Assembly (NCBI RefSeq): GCF_023707985.1
Contig: NZ_BRCF01000006.1
Coordinates: forward strand, 1 to 64,000
DNA length: 64,000 nucleotides
DNA from: Sporosarcina sp. NCCP-2716
Lineage (GTDB): Bacteria; Bacillota; Bacilli; Bacillales_A; Planococcaceae
Direction of reading: 5' to 3'
Shown here: one piece after another, positions 54,153 through 61,909 of the stretch
Position numbering within the stretch: position 1 is the first letter of the stretch
Layout of the letters: each line of letters opens with the position of its first letter
Position numbers and translations under genes: made by a program
The notes under the pieces: generated by a model
What the model saw: only the letters and a program-made list of their open reading frames with translations
Database searches by the model: none
Told to the model about the DNA's origin: nothing

Positions 54153-55392
54153 AGTAGACGGGGAAGGATAGTTCGTAGACGGATCGCGGACGGCCCTGCC
54201 GGTAGGTCATTTCTTCGCCGATCGTGTTCGCATAGTCCGAAGACAGCAGTTTCTTGATGGTGCGCTCGGCGGTCCTGCGGGAGACACCGAGGAACTCCGC
54301 CAGATCGTTGGCGGTGAACTGCATCGTCTGACGGTTCTGTCCGAACTGGGCGAGCTTCGTCACGACAGCGGGACTGAGTGCAGTCGTTTCCGCGATTTCG
54401 GCAAGGACCGGCTCGATGACACGAAGGCCGACCGCCTCCCGCGTCAGATGCAGCACGTTCTGCAAATTCTTCTCCTCGTCAAGCATGTAAAGGCCTCCGG
54501 GATGATCCGCTCGCATATACCGCAGTGCGCTGACTGCGTGTTCTTCCGCAGCAGCCACCGTATGCCCGCAGCCGAATGCCAGCTGTCCCTCGGCAGCGGC
54601 CGCCGCCTCGGCGAATTCCGGAAGGGAGGCCGCCGTGCGGATCGCTCCGTGCGTCGTGTAGAAACGGACCGCATTCCCGCTGTCGACGGAGTGGGCATGG
54701 AGCAGACTTGAAAGACGGCGGATCAGTTCCTGGGAAGCCGGCCGGCCATCCGGTGTCTGCAGGATCCCGACGGCGGCTTTCGATGTTTCGCTTCTGTGGT
54801 AGAGCGCTTCCTGACAAAGGACATCGAGCGTTTTCAGGAACGAACTTTTGACGCTGATCATCTGGACCGCCGGAATGCCGAGTGCTTGAAGCCGGTCATA
54901 GGCGGCATGGACACTCGTCACAGCGAGCTTTGCTTCGCCGGACTGCCGGGCCCCTATATGGAAATCGATGACCTCCTGGAGACTGTAGTCTTCTTCCAGC
55001 GGAAAGACGGCGGGCTCCTCTCCGGAGGTAGCGCTTGCCGTCAGGACGTTATGCAGGACTGCCGGATTCCTGACGTCGATGGAAAGGTCGGACAGCCGGA
55101 GTGGTCCGCGCAGAGCGATCGACAGGAGAGTGGCGGCAATCTCGGTTTCATCCTGCTTCAGATAGACAGCGGGTACTGGGATCCCCGCGAGCATCTCTTT
55201 GGAAGCCATGTAGGGCAATGAGCCGGAAAACAGGATCGCATCACACGGGCGCAGGTTCTTCAGAAGGGCGGGTGCACCATCCGGCCGGTCATATGAATAC
55301 AGATCCAGTGCGATCTCCTTACGGTCAAGGACGTACTCCGCAGATTTTTCGCAAAAAGAAACGGAACCGAAAACGGCGATTTTAGTTCTCAT
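54151..55392 (-). CDS. Transcriptional regulator of novel layout: N-terminal sensor, central GGDEF-like fold, C-terminal winged helix
   Basis: A 413-aa protein, not matching a named regulator I know. Residues 1-115 look like a Rossmann-type sensor (KIAVFGSVSFCEKS, CDAILFSGSLPYM), similar in style to PrpR_N domains. Residues ~195-310 resemble a cyclase/GGDEF-like alpha/beta fold without active-site motif (AFGCGHTVAAAEEHAVSALRYM). Residues ~356-410 form a helix-turn-helix (FTANDLAEFLGVSRRTAERTIKKL). It is divergent from the enolase gene and convergent with nhaC2. AAGGGG precedes its ATG. The candidate operator lies in its own upstream gap, suggesting autoregulation. Confidence 0.78.
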   Translation of the reverse strand: MRTKIAVFGSVSFCEKSAEYVLDRKEIALDLYSYDRPDGAPALLKNLRPCDAILFSGSLPYMASKEMLAGIPVPAVYLKQDETEIAATLLSIALRGPLRLSDLSIDVRNPAVLHNVLTASATSGEEPAVFPLEEDYSLQEVIDFHIGARQSGEAKLAVTSVHAAYDRLQALGIPAVQMISVKSSFLKTLDVLCQEALYHRSETSKAAVGILQTPDGRPASQELIRRLSSLLHAHSVDSGNAVRFYTTHGAIRTAASLPEFAEAAAAAEGQLAFGCGHTVAAAEEHAVSALRYMRADHPGGLYMLDEEKNLQNVLHLTREAVGLRVIEPVLAEIAETTALSPAVVTKLAQFGQNRQTMQFTANDLAEFLGVSRRTAERTIKKLLSSDYANTIGEEMTYRQGRPRSVYELSFPVY

Positions 55393-55416
55393 GAAAGTTT
55401 TCCCCTTTTTAATTAG

Positions 55417-55432
55417 CGACTATTTAACGACA
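55417..55432 (+). promoter_or_regulatory. Candidate operator 2 of the cluster regulator
   Basis: CGACTATTTAACGACA, again two CGAC half-sites 11 bp apart. It lies between the divergent regulator and the enolase gene, just before the likely enolase -10 box TACAAT (55437-55442). Confidence 0.65.
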
Positions 55433-55445
55433 ATGATACAATGGA

Positions 55446-55460
55446 TGAAAGCGTTTGCCA
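55446..55460 (+). promoter_or_regulatory. CcpA cre-like site upstream of the enolase gene
   Basis: TGAAAGCGTTTGCCA fits the cre consensus with one change (CC for CA). It is downstream of the putative -10, a typical position for roadblock repression. Confidence 0.6.
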
Positions 55461-55480
55461 AGAGGAAAGGGGAAAGTTTT

Positions 55481-56596
55481 ATGAAAATTCAACACATTGA
55501 GATCTTTGCGATCCGGCTGCCGCTCCATGAGCCGTTCGTCATCAGCTATGCGACCTATCCGGATATGCCTTCCGTCATCGTCAAGATGACGACGGATACG
55601 GGGGTCGTCGGCTACGGGGAAGCCGTTGCGGATGAACATGTGACAGGTGAAAGCCGCGAAGGGACGTTCGCCGTGATTGAGCATACGCTCGCACCGGCGG
55701 TCATCGGACTGGACCCGGCCGAGTTCGAACGGCTCCACACCGTCATGGATAAGGCGATCTACGGAGTGCCTGCCGCGAAGGCGGCCATCGACATCGCCTG
55801 CATGGATGCCGTCGGCAAATCACTCGGCATCCCCGCGTATCAGCTGCTCGGCGGACGGTATCACGACAGCTTCCCGATCACCCATGTACTGAGCATCGGC
55901 GAGCCGCAGGCGATGGCTGACGAAGCGGCGCAAATGATGGAAGCAGGGTACCGGTCGTTCAAGATGAAAGTCGGCACGGTACCTGCAGATGACGTCAAGC
56001 GCATCCAGGCAGTGCGCGGACGGGTCGGGGATGACATCGCAATCCGGGTCGACGTCAACCAAGGATGGAAGAACAGCGCCGCAACGCTGCAGGCGATGAA
56101 AAACCTGGAAGCCTGTCAGCTCGACTGGCTCGAACAGCCGGTGCTGGCCGACGACATCGACGGGCTCGTTGAAGTGAAGTCGAAAAGCGCCACGCCGCTC
56201 ATGGCAGATGAGAGCTTGCGGGGCACGACGCAAATGCGGGAAATCATTGCAAAGCGTGCTGCGGACAAAGTGAACATCAAACTGATGAAGTGCGGCGGCA
56301 TGTATCCCGCCATGAAGCTTGCCCACATGGCCGAAATGGCGGGAATCGACTGCCAGGTCGGCTCCATGGTGGAATCGTCGATCGGCTCTGCGGCTGGTTT
56401 CCATGTCGCCTTCTCACAAAAGACGATTACGAGCGTGGAATTGACAGGCCCGCTGAAATTCAGCAAAGACATCGGGGACCTGCAATATGACGTGCCGTTC
56501 ATCCGTCTGAACGAAAAGCCGGGGCTCGGTATCAGCATCGACGCACAAGTCTTGGCGGAGTTGACGGAATACCGTTCAGGAGTGGGTTCGCTATGA
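55481..56596 (+). CDS. Enolase-superfamily enzyme, MLE / dipeptide-epimerase-like
   Basis: A 371-aa mandelate-racemase/muconate-lactonizing-type enzyme. The two acid-base lysines are K163 (in KMKVG) and K267 (in NIKLMK). Metal ligands are D191, E218 (EQP) and D243 (ADES). The C-terminal DxD that holds the substrate ammonium in L-Ala-D/L-Glu epimerases is not present; the position reads E-L-T-G (320-323). The substrate is thus unknown. AGGAAAGGGG precedes the ATG at 55481. It overlaps the GNAT gene by 4 nt. It is not MenC, whose sequence pattern differs. Confidence 0.85.
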   Translation: MKIQHIEIFAIRLPLHEPFVISYATYPDMPSVIVKMTTDTGVVGYGEAVADEHVTGESREGTFAVIEHTLAPAVIGLDPAEFERLHTVMDKAIYGVPAAKAAIDIACMDAVGKSLGIPAYQLLGGRYHDSFPITHVLSIGEPQAMADEAAQMMEAGYRSFKMKVGTVPADDVKRIQAVRGRVGDDIAIRVDVNQGWKNSAATLQAMKNLEACQLDWLEQPVLADDIDGLVEVKSKSATPLMADESLRGTTQMREIIAKRAADKVNIKLMKCGGMYPAMKLAHMAEMAGIDCQVGSMVESSIGSAAGFHVAFSQKTITSVELTGPLKFSKDIGDLQYDVPFIRLNEKPGLGISIDAQVLAELTEYRSGVGSL

Positions 56597-57270
56597 AAGA
56601 CGTCCTCTTAAAAAACGGCACCCGTCTGCCTGTCGAAACACTCGCACCTGAAGACCTTCCGGAAATCCGGCAGCTCCAGGAAACGGTGATCGGCGCCTTG
56701 ACCGAGAAAAGTTTCCTGCAGCCGCTGACCGATGAGGAATACCTGTATATTCTCAATGGGAACGGAACGATCGCAGCTGTCCGGGACGGCGGCCGGCTCA
56801 TCGCATTCCGTGCGCTCCTCGATCCCGGCGATGACCCGGAGCATCTCGGGGCGGACACCGGAATCCCGCGGGAACAATGGCCGAACGTACTCTACTCGGA
56901 AATCACGAACGTCCATCCAGAGTACCAGGGGAACGGCTTCCAGCGCCAGCTCGGGCACATCGTGATGGAGACCGTGGACACGGACCGGTATCAGTACATC
57001 TGCACGACGGTATCCCCATTCAATATCGCAAGCATCAAAGACAAACTGGAACTCGGCATGCACATAAAGGCACTCACCGTTAAATACGGTACGCTGACCC
57101 GTTACGTGATGATGAAGGACCTGACAGAGGATCCGGCAGTTGAAGGGGATGAATGGCAGGATGTCGGCATGGGGGACAACGGGATGCAAATTCGTCTGCT
57201 GAAGGAAGGGTGGACCGGGGTGTCCATCTGCCAGAAGGATGGCGACTGGATGGTCCGTTACCGGAAATAA
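56593..57270 (+). CDS. GNAT-family N-acyltransferase
   Basis: A 225-aa acyltransferase. The acyl-CoA motif A is VHPEYQGNGFQRQLGHIV (Q-G-N-G core, residues ~115-130). A C-terminal extra segment (~170-225; MRIRLLKEGWTGV-like) follows. Its start codon overlaps the enolase stop (ATGA), so both are made together. GNAT next to an enolase-superfamily racemase is also seen in D-amino acid conversion pathways (succinyltransferase plus NSAR in Geobacillus); that analogy is an inference. Confidence 0.83.
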   Translation: MKDVLLKNGTRLPVETLAPEDLPEIRQLQETVIGALTEKSFLQPLTDEEYLYILNGNGTIAAVRDGGRLIAFRALLDPGDDPEHLGADTGIPREQWPNVLYSEITNVHPEYQGNGFQRQLGHIVMETVDTDRYQYICTTVSPFNIASIKDKLELGMHIKALTVKYGTLTRYVMMKDLTEDPAVEGDEWQDVGMGDNGMQIRLLKEGWTGVSICQKDGDWMVRYRK

Positions 57271-57282
57271 GTCAGCTGAAAA

Positions 57283-57340
57283 GAAAAAAAGAACGGGCCA
57301 TCCGGGAACTTACATCCCGGCTGGCCCGTTTTCGTTCGGT
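57283..57340. terminator. Bidirectional terminator after the GNAT gene
   Basis: AACGGGCCA.CCGGGA, loop, TCCCGG.TGGCCCGTTTTCG. Confidence 0.9.
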
Positions 57341-57498
57341 TACTTCCTTTTCGCTTTCATGTCTGAAGAGGAAGTGAGCTGTGCGATTTCACGCGCCATT
57401 TCCTCTCTCATCTGCGAGGCGGATAACTTCTGTTTCTTCGGCGTCTGCGGCAGGGAGCTTGAATTTTTCCCGCCTGTCGTATGTTCGTCACGTCCCAT
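57340..57498 (-). CDS. Small YfhD-like protein, 52 aa
   Basis: The product MGRDEHTTGGKNSSSLPQTP, then LSASQMREEMAREIAQL, resembles the small YfhD-type proteins of Bacillus (MGRxxxxxxKNKxxLPQTP). The function is unknown. The ATG at 57498 is 9 nt after AAAGGAAG. A longer frame to 57687 runs into the next gene's 3' part and is unlikely. It shares its terminator with the GNAT gene. Confidence 0.7.
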   Translation of the reverse strand: MGRDEHTTGGKNSSSLPQTPKKQKLSASQMREEMAREIAQLTSSSDMKAKRK

Positions 57499-57565
57499 GT
57501 GAATCGCTTCCTTTCTGCTGCTTCCTTCGCGCGTAGTATGTGCGCCAGGCAGGAATCGATTCAGC

Positions 57566-58114
57566 TCATCCATTGCCGAAAGGGAACACGTCTTCCGGGA
57601 TGTACTTCGGTGAACTGGACGGTTCGATCCTGAACAGGGTGACGCTGCCGGCGCTGACATGGAGTGCCGGGAACTGTTCTTTTGCAATCTTCAGCGGCCG
57701 TCCGTCGATCGTTTTCTTCGCGATGGTCACGTGCGGTACATACGGCTGCCGCAACGGTTTCTTCAAAACGTCGGCCAGCGCCTCGCCGGACTTCGTATAC
57801 AGTTCGGACAGCGACCTGTTTTCATCCACCGACAGGTAGACAACACGCGGACCGGCCGGGTTACCGAAATAGGACAGGCCGCCGATCCCGAGTGTCATCG
57901 GGGCAAAGCCTGCTGCCGTTTCCCGCAGCGCCTGTTTGACGGCTTTCAGTTCCTCTGCGGTCAGGGCGCCGAAAAAATGCAGGGTGATGTGAAGGTCGTC
58001 ATGATGGGGGATCGCTTTGTAATGACCCTGGAAATCATACCGGGCGAACAGGTCTTCAAGCTGGCTGCGGACGACCTGGAACGGCACAGGGATTGCTGCG
58101 AAGTAATGGGTCAC
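57566..58114 (-). CDS. thpR: RNA 2',3'-cyclic phosphodiesterase ThpR (LigT family)
   Basis: A 182-aa 2H-phosphoesterase with two HxT motifs, DLHITLHFFG (near residue 42) and VPHVTIAKK (near residue 131). It opens 2',3'-cyclic phosphates on RNA. The start is likely GTG at 58114, about 10 nt after AAGGAG; the longer frame to 58171 crosses that site. Confidence 0.92.
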   Translation of the reverse strand: MTHYFAAIPVPFQVVRSQLEDLFARYDFQGHYKAIPHHDDLHITLHFFGALTAEELKAVKQALRETAAGFAPMTLGIGGLSYFGNPAGPRVVYLSVDENRSLSELYTKSGEALADVLKKPLRQPYVPHVTIAKKTIDGRPLKIAKEQFPALHVSAGSVTLFRIEPSSSPKYIPEDVFPFGNG

Positions 58115-58267
58115 GGATAACTCACTCTCCTTTTTCAGTTCAGTGTAGCGTATAACCGGCAGATTATGCATCGAGCCTGCACAATTCCCTGTTATGTCAT
58201 GTATGGAATCAGTGCGCCCGCAGATACTACTGGCGAACGTGATACTAACAGAAATGAGGAGAGACCA

Positions 58268-58786
58268 ATGGGTATTTTAAGCGGAAATCCAAAAGACGAG
58301 CCGATGCATTACGGAGAAGTGATCGGATGCTGGTCCTATGTCGGCGCCAACAAAGGCCTCATCAGCGGCTACCAGGCCTTCATGAACCACGCGGGCGATG
58401 AGGACCTGAAGAGGCTCATCCAGGAAGCCATCGACATGATGAAAGAACAGAACACGAAGCTGGAGGAGATCCTGAAGGAGAACGGCATCATGCCGCCGCC
58501 TACATTGCCGGATCGTCCCGTCTGCAATCCGGAAGACATACCGCCGGGCGCCCGCCTGATGGATCCCGAAATCAGCGCAGCCGTCTCCATCAACGTCGGA
58601 CAGGGACTCGTCTCCTGCAGCCAGGTGATGGGCCAGTGCCTGCGCGAAGACATCGCCGCCCTGTTTGCGAAGTTCCACCAGGAAAAAGTGATGTACGGAG
58701 CAAAGCTGCTGAAGCTGAACAAGGAAAAAGGCTGGATCATCCCGCCGCCGCTCCTGAAGAACGATCACAACGACAAAGAAAGCTGA
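58268..58786 (+). CDS. DUF3231 family protein
   Basis: A 172-aa protein with a four-helix, ferritin-like outline: HYGEVIGCWSYVGANKGLISGYQAF, EDLKRLIQEAIDMMKEQ, ISAAVSINVGQGLVSCSQVMGQ. DUF3231 proteins often occur in spore-formers; no role is known. GAGGAGAG precedes the ATG at 58268. A longer frame from 58166 has no ribosome site. Confidence 0.88.
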   Translation: MGILSGNPKDEPMHYGEVIGCWSYVGANKGLISGYQAFMNHAGDEDLKRLIQEAIDMMKEQNTKLEEILKENGIMPPPTLPDRPVCNPEDIPPGARLMDPEISAAVSINVGQGLVSCSQVMGQCLREDIAALFAKFHQEKVMYGAKLLKLNKEKGWIIPPPLLKNDHNDKES

Positions 58787-58805
58787 CCGCTGGCAAATGG
58801 AACAT

Positions 58806-58848
58806 GGAAAGCGGAGAATCCGGATCTCGGAATTCTCCGCTTTTTTGC
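58806..58848 (+). terminator. Terminator after DUF3231
   Basis: AGCGGAGAATCCG, loop, CGGAATTCTCCGCTTTTTT. Confidence 0.9.
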
Positions 58849-58931
58849 AGTTCCAGCAGCAGACCGGAGCATCTGTCTGCACGCGGGGAAGTGCGGATGC
58901 TATACTTGAGCCGGAAGAGGAGGAGAGGCAT

Positions 58932-59249
58932 ATGCAGAAATTATTGTCTGAAGAGCAATTCGAGAATTTGAAACAAGGGGAGCGGACCGTATTTCTATTT
59001 TCCGCTGACTGGTGTCCGGACTGCCGGGTCATCGAACCTTGGCTGCCGGGCATCGAAGCGGATTATCCGGAGTATGAGTTCGTCTACGTCGACCGGGACC
59101 AGTTCATCGACATCTGTGCAGCGCACGACATCTTCGGCATTCCGAGCTTTCTCGTCTACAGCAACGGGAAAGAGGCCGGCCGGTTTGTCAGCAAGGACCG
59201 GAAGACACGGGAAGAAATCACAGCATTCCTCGACCATCCCGGAGAGTGA
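58932..59249 (+). CDS. Thioredoxin-like protein
   Basis: The 105-aa product has a thioredoxin fold with active site ADWCPDCRV (Cys-Pro-Asp-Cys), and the cis-proline loop FGIPSFLV. The unusual CPDC resembles YtpP-type proteins of Bacillus. It probably acts in thiol exchange in the cytoplasm. The ATG at 58932 follows AGGAGAGG. Confidence 0.88.
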   Translation: MQKLLSEEQFENLKQGERTVFLFSADWCPDCRVIEPWLPGIEADYPEYEFVYVDRDQFIDICAAHDIFGIPSFLVYSNGKEAGRFVSKDRKTREEITAFLDHPGE

Positions 59250-59304
59250 TATCCATTCGGCGGCAGCCGGGCATGTCTGTATGCCCGGCAGCCGCCGTCA
59301 TCCA

Positions 59305-59574
59305 TTAGAAAGAGTCTTGAATTTCGCGGAGCAGAATTTCGGCACCACGCGGGCTGACGTAGATCCCGCTTGAGAGCTTGAAGTTTTCCGCGGTGATTTC
59401 CCCTGTTACTGCGCACGCTTCCCGGATCTTGTAACTGCGCATGATCAGCTGGTCATCTTCAGTGAAAAACTCCAGCGGCTGTCCAGTTGAGATACGCAGC
59501 GTCTCCCTCAGTTCCTTCGGAAGGACGATTCTCCCTAAACTGTCCACTTTCCTGATTATGCCTAAATTCCTCAT
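59305..59574 (-). CDS. abrB: AbrB-family transition-state regulator
   Basis: An 89-aa protein. The N-terminal swapped-hairpin DNA-binding domain (GIIRKVDSLGRIVLPKELRETL) matches AbrB and Abh; the C-terminus (VTGEITAENFKLSSGIYVS, EILLREIQDSF) matches the oligomerising part. It should repress post-exponential genes. AbrB and Abh cannot be separated from sequence alone. AAGGAGG precedes the ATG. Confidence 0.9.
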   Translation of the reverse strand: MRNLGIIRKVDSLGRIVLPKELRETLRISTGQPLEFFTEDDQLIMRSYKIREACAVTGEITAENFKLSSGIYVSPRGAEILLREIQDSF

Positions 59575-59612
59575 AAGTGATCCTCCTTCAAAGGTACCGA
59601 AATTCTTCTATA

Positions 59613-59641
59613 ATCATACAGATGCCTCTTCCGGAATGCAA
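59613..59641 (-). promoter_or_regulatory. Promoter of abrB
   Basis: On the reverse strand: TTGCAT, 17-nt spacer, TATGAT. It ends 39 nt upstream of the abrB start in an AT-rich stretch. Confidence 0.7.
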
Positions 59642-59780
59642 AATATTGGTGATGATTTGTCGAAAGGCCGGTAAATCTGACTATTTCGAATGAATGAACT
59701 TCTATCTCTACACAAGTCAAGCGTCACAGCTGCCTGTAAGTTTGATAAAATAGGACAGTTGACAGGAACGGAGGGGTACG

Positions 59781-60641
59781 ATGACATTCACCGAATTCAA
59801 GAAATCACCGCTGTTTGATTACATACAAATTATCGCAGGCTCTGCATTCGTCGGACTCGCGTTCACAATATTCCTGCTCCCTGCCCGAATTGCGGCAGGC
59901 GGGGTATCCGGCATCAGTACGATCGTCTATGATTTGTACGGGTTCAATCCGGCGTATGTCCAATGGCTGATCAATCTGCCGCTGCTCATCCTCGGATTGG
60001 TCCTTGTCGGCAAGGACTTCAGCTGGCGGACGATCGTCGGCACGATCGCTGTCCCGTTTTTCATCTTCCTGACAACGGGCATCGAAACACCGATCCATAA
60101 CCCGCTGCTCAGTTCCATCTACGGCGGCATCATGCTCGGGATCGGACTCGGCATCGTCTACCGCGGCAACGGTTCCACGGGCGGTACCGCTCTGATCGCT
60201 CAGATCCTCAAAAAATATACGAACTTCTCAAGCGGTTTCGCCCAGCTGATCGTCGACGGAGTCGTCGTTGTCGTCTCAGCATTCGTCTTCGACCTGGAGC
60301 TCGCTTTGTACGCGCTCATGGCCATTTACGTGACGAGCAAAGTGATCGACTTCGTCCAGCTCCAGACATCGCCGACGAAACTGATCCTCATCATCACGGA
60401 GAACGAGGAGAAAGTGCAGGATCTCATCCACAACGGACTGAACCGCGGTCTGACGAAGGTAAGGTCGATCGGCGGATATTCCAATGCGGATAAGATGATC
60501 ATCCTGTGCGTGGCGGAACAGTCGGAAGCGATCTACTTCAAGAAGATCGTACAGGAAGAGGAACCTTCGTCGTTCGTCATCTTCCTGAATGCCTCGGAAA
60601 TACTGGGCCGCGGTTTTTCGAGGGCTCAGTTCGACGACTGA
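59781..60641 (+). CDS. YitT-family membrane protein, second copy
   Basis: A 286-aa protein with five or six helices (FLLPARIAAGGVSGISTIVYD, GNGSTGGTALIAQIL) and a C-terminal DUF2179 domain (LNRGLTKVRSIGGYSNADKMIIL). It is a paralogue of the gene at 51532, with similar length. The function is unknown. A good ribosome site (GGAGGGG) precedes the ATG. Confidence 0.9.
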   Translation: MTFTEFKKSPLFDYIQIIAGSAFVGLAFTIFLLPARIAAGGVSGISTIVYDLYGFNPAYVQWLINLPLLILGLVLVGKDFSWRTIVGTIAVPFFIFLTTGIETPIHNPLLSSIYGGIMLGIGLGIVYRGNGSTGGTALIAQILKKYTNFSSGFAQLIVDGVVVVVSAFVFDLELALYALMAIYVTSKVIDFVQLQTSPTKLILIITENEEKVQDLIHNGLNRGLTKVRSIGGYSNADKMIILCVAEQSEAIYFKKIVQEEEPSSFVIFLNASEILGRGFSRAQFDD

Positions 60642-60714
60642 GCATCCGGAAATAAGCAAGCTCTTTGACTATACAAACCATTCAGAAATGGTATACTGGT
60701 CAGTAATCGAATAC

Positions 60715-60818
60715 GCTTATCAAGAGAAGCTGAGGGAACTGGCCCGATGACGCTTCAGCAACCCCTGGATCCTCCAGGAAGGTGCTACTTCCACAAGACA
60801 TTGTCTTGAGAGATAAGA
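60715..60818 (+). promoter_or_regulatory. SAM-I (S-box) riboswitch of metA
   Basis: P1 pairs CTTATC (60716-60721) with GATAAG (60812-60817). Conserved S-box parts are GAGGGAACTGGCCCGATGA, CAGCAACC and AAGGTGCTA. Together with the metK S-box, it puts methionine synthesis under SAM control. Confidence 0.95.
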
Positions 60819-60830
60819 AGGACGGCCGCA

Positions 60831-60870
60831 GCTCCCGCTTTCTCTCCAGAGAATGGCGGGGGTTTTTTTG
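60831..60870 (+). terminator. Riboswitch terminator of metA leader
   Basis: CTCCCGC..CTCTCCAGAG..GCGGGGG, then seven T; it stands between the aptamer and metA. Confidence 0.82.
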
Positions 60871-60901
60871 ACGGGCGTCTTACCTTAGGAGTGAACTGAC
60901 A

Positions 60902-61810
60902 ATGCCGATTACAATCCCAGAAGCACTGCCAGCAGGTGAATTGCTGAAACAGGAAAAAATCTTTGTGATGGACGCGGGCCGAGCCGAGACGCAGGACATC
61001 CGGCCGCTGCGCATCCTGATCGTCAACCTCATGCCACGGAAGGAAACAACAGAACTGCAGCTCCTCCGGCTTCTCGGCAATACACCGCTGCAGGTCGATA
61101 TCACATTCTTACGGACGGCATCGTACATATCGAAGAACGTCAGTAAGACCCATCTCGATACGTTCTACAAGACGTTCAGCGAAGTGGAACACGAAAAGTT
61201 CGACGGGATGATCGTGACAGGCGCGCCTGTCGAACAGATGCCGTTCGAGGAAGTCGGCTATTGGCAGGAGATACAGGCGATCCTCGACTGGGCCGCCGTA
61301 AATGTCACCTCGTCCATGCACATCTGCTGGGGAGCGCAGGCTGCGCTGTATCACTATTACGGCATCGAAAAGCATGATCTTGCAGAAAAGTGCTTCGGCA
61401 TTTTCGATCATACCGTGACCGATCCGACCGTCAATCTGGCAAGAGGCTTCAATGATCTCTTCCCGGCACCTCACTCCCGGCATACCGGCATATCCGAACG
61501 CGACGTGGAGGAGCACGAAGCGCTGGCGATCCTCGCGCGTTCCGACGAGGCGGGGCCGTTCATCATCGTGTCGGATGACGGTAAGAATGTCATGATCACC
61601 GGCCACCTGGAATATGACGCCGAAACGCTGAAGGAAGAATACGACCGGGATATTGCTAAAGGGTTCGATATAGCCATCCCGCTGCATTACTACCCTGAGG
61701 ACGATCCCTCACTCGATCCGCCGAACACATGGCGCTCCCATACACACCTGCTGTTCTCCAACTGGCTGAACTATTACGTCTACCAGCAGACGCCGTATGA
61801 CTGGCGCTGA
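60902..61810 (+). CDS. metA: Homoserine O-acetyltransferase MetA
   Basis: A 302-aa enzyme that acylates homoserine, the first committed step of methionine synthesis. The catalytic Cys142 stands in [15 protein letters not shown], and His and Glu of the triad lie in TGHLEYD. Position 111 is Glu (TGAPVE), which in MetA marks acetyl-CoA rather than succinyl-CoA use. It is controlled by the S-box upstream. The ATG at 60902 is 12 nt after AGGAG. Confidence 0.95.
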   Translation: MPITIPEALPAGELLKQEKIFVMDAGRAETQDIRPLRILIVNLMPRKETTELQLLRLLGNTPLQVDITFLRTASYISKNVSKTHLDTFYKTFSEVEHEKFDGMIVTGAPVEQMPFEEVGYWQEIQAILDWAAVNVTSSMHICWGAQAALYHYYGIEKHDLAEKCFGIFDHTVTDPTVNLARGFNDLFPAPHSRHTGISERDVEEHEALAILARSDEAGPFIIVSDDGKNVMITGHLEYDAETLKEEYDRDIAKGFDIAIPLHYYPEDDPSLDPPNTWRSHTHLLFSNWLNYYVYQQTPYDWR

Positions 61811-61844
61811 TCCGAGGGAATTCACGGAGGCCCGGCTGCATGCA

Positions 61845-61873
61845 TTGCAAAATGCAGCCATCCGGTGTATGAT
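61845..61873 (+). promoter_or_regulatory. Promoter of tetR-type gene
   Basis: TTGCAA (61845-61850), 17-nt spacer, TATGAT (61868-61873). It overlaps the operator at 61872. Confidence 0.72.
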
Positions 61874-61894
61874 GAATGACAGTCAGTCAGTTGG
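61872..61894 (+). promoter_or_regulatory. TetR operator 1
   Basis: ATGAATGAC-AGTCA-GTCAGTTGG. The left half and centre are identical to the site at 62548-62570; the right half is degenerate. Autoregulation is likely. Confidence 0.75.
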
Positions 61895-61909
61895 AAAGGG
61901 GAGCTGAAC

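Noticed and set aside
55481..56596. The enolase-superfamily gene as the missing menC
   Set aside because: Its motifs (KMKVG, DVNQGW, NIKLMK) follow the epimerase/MLE pattern, not that of Bacillus MenC, and it is far from the men operon with its own regulator.
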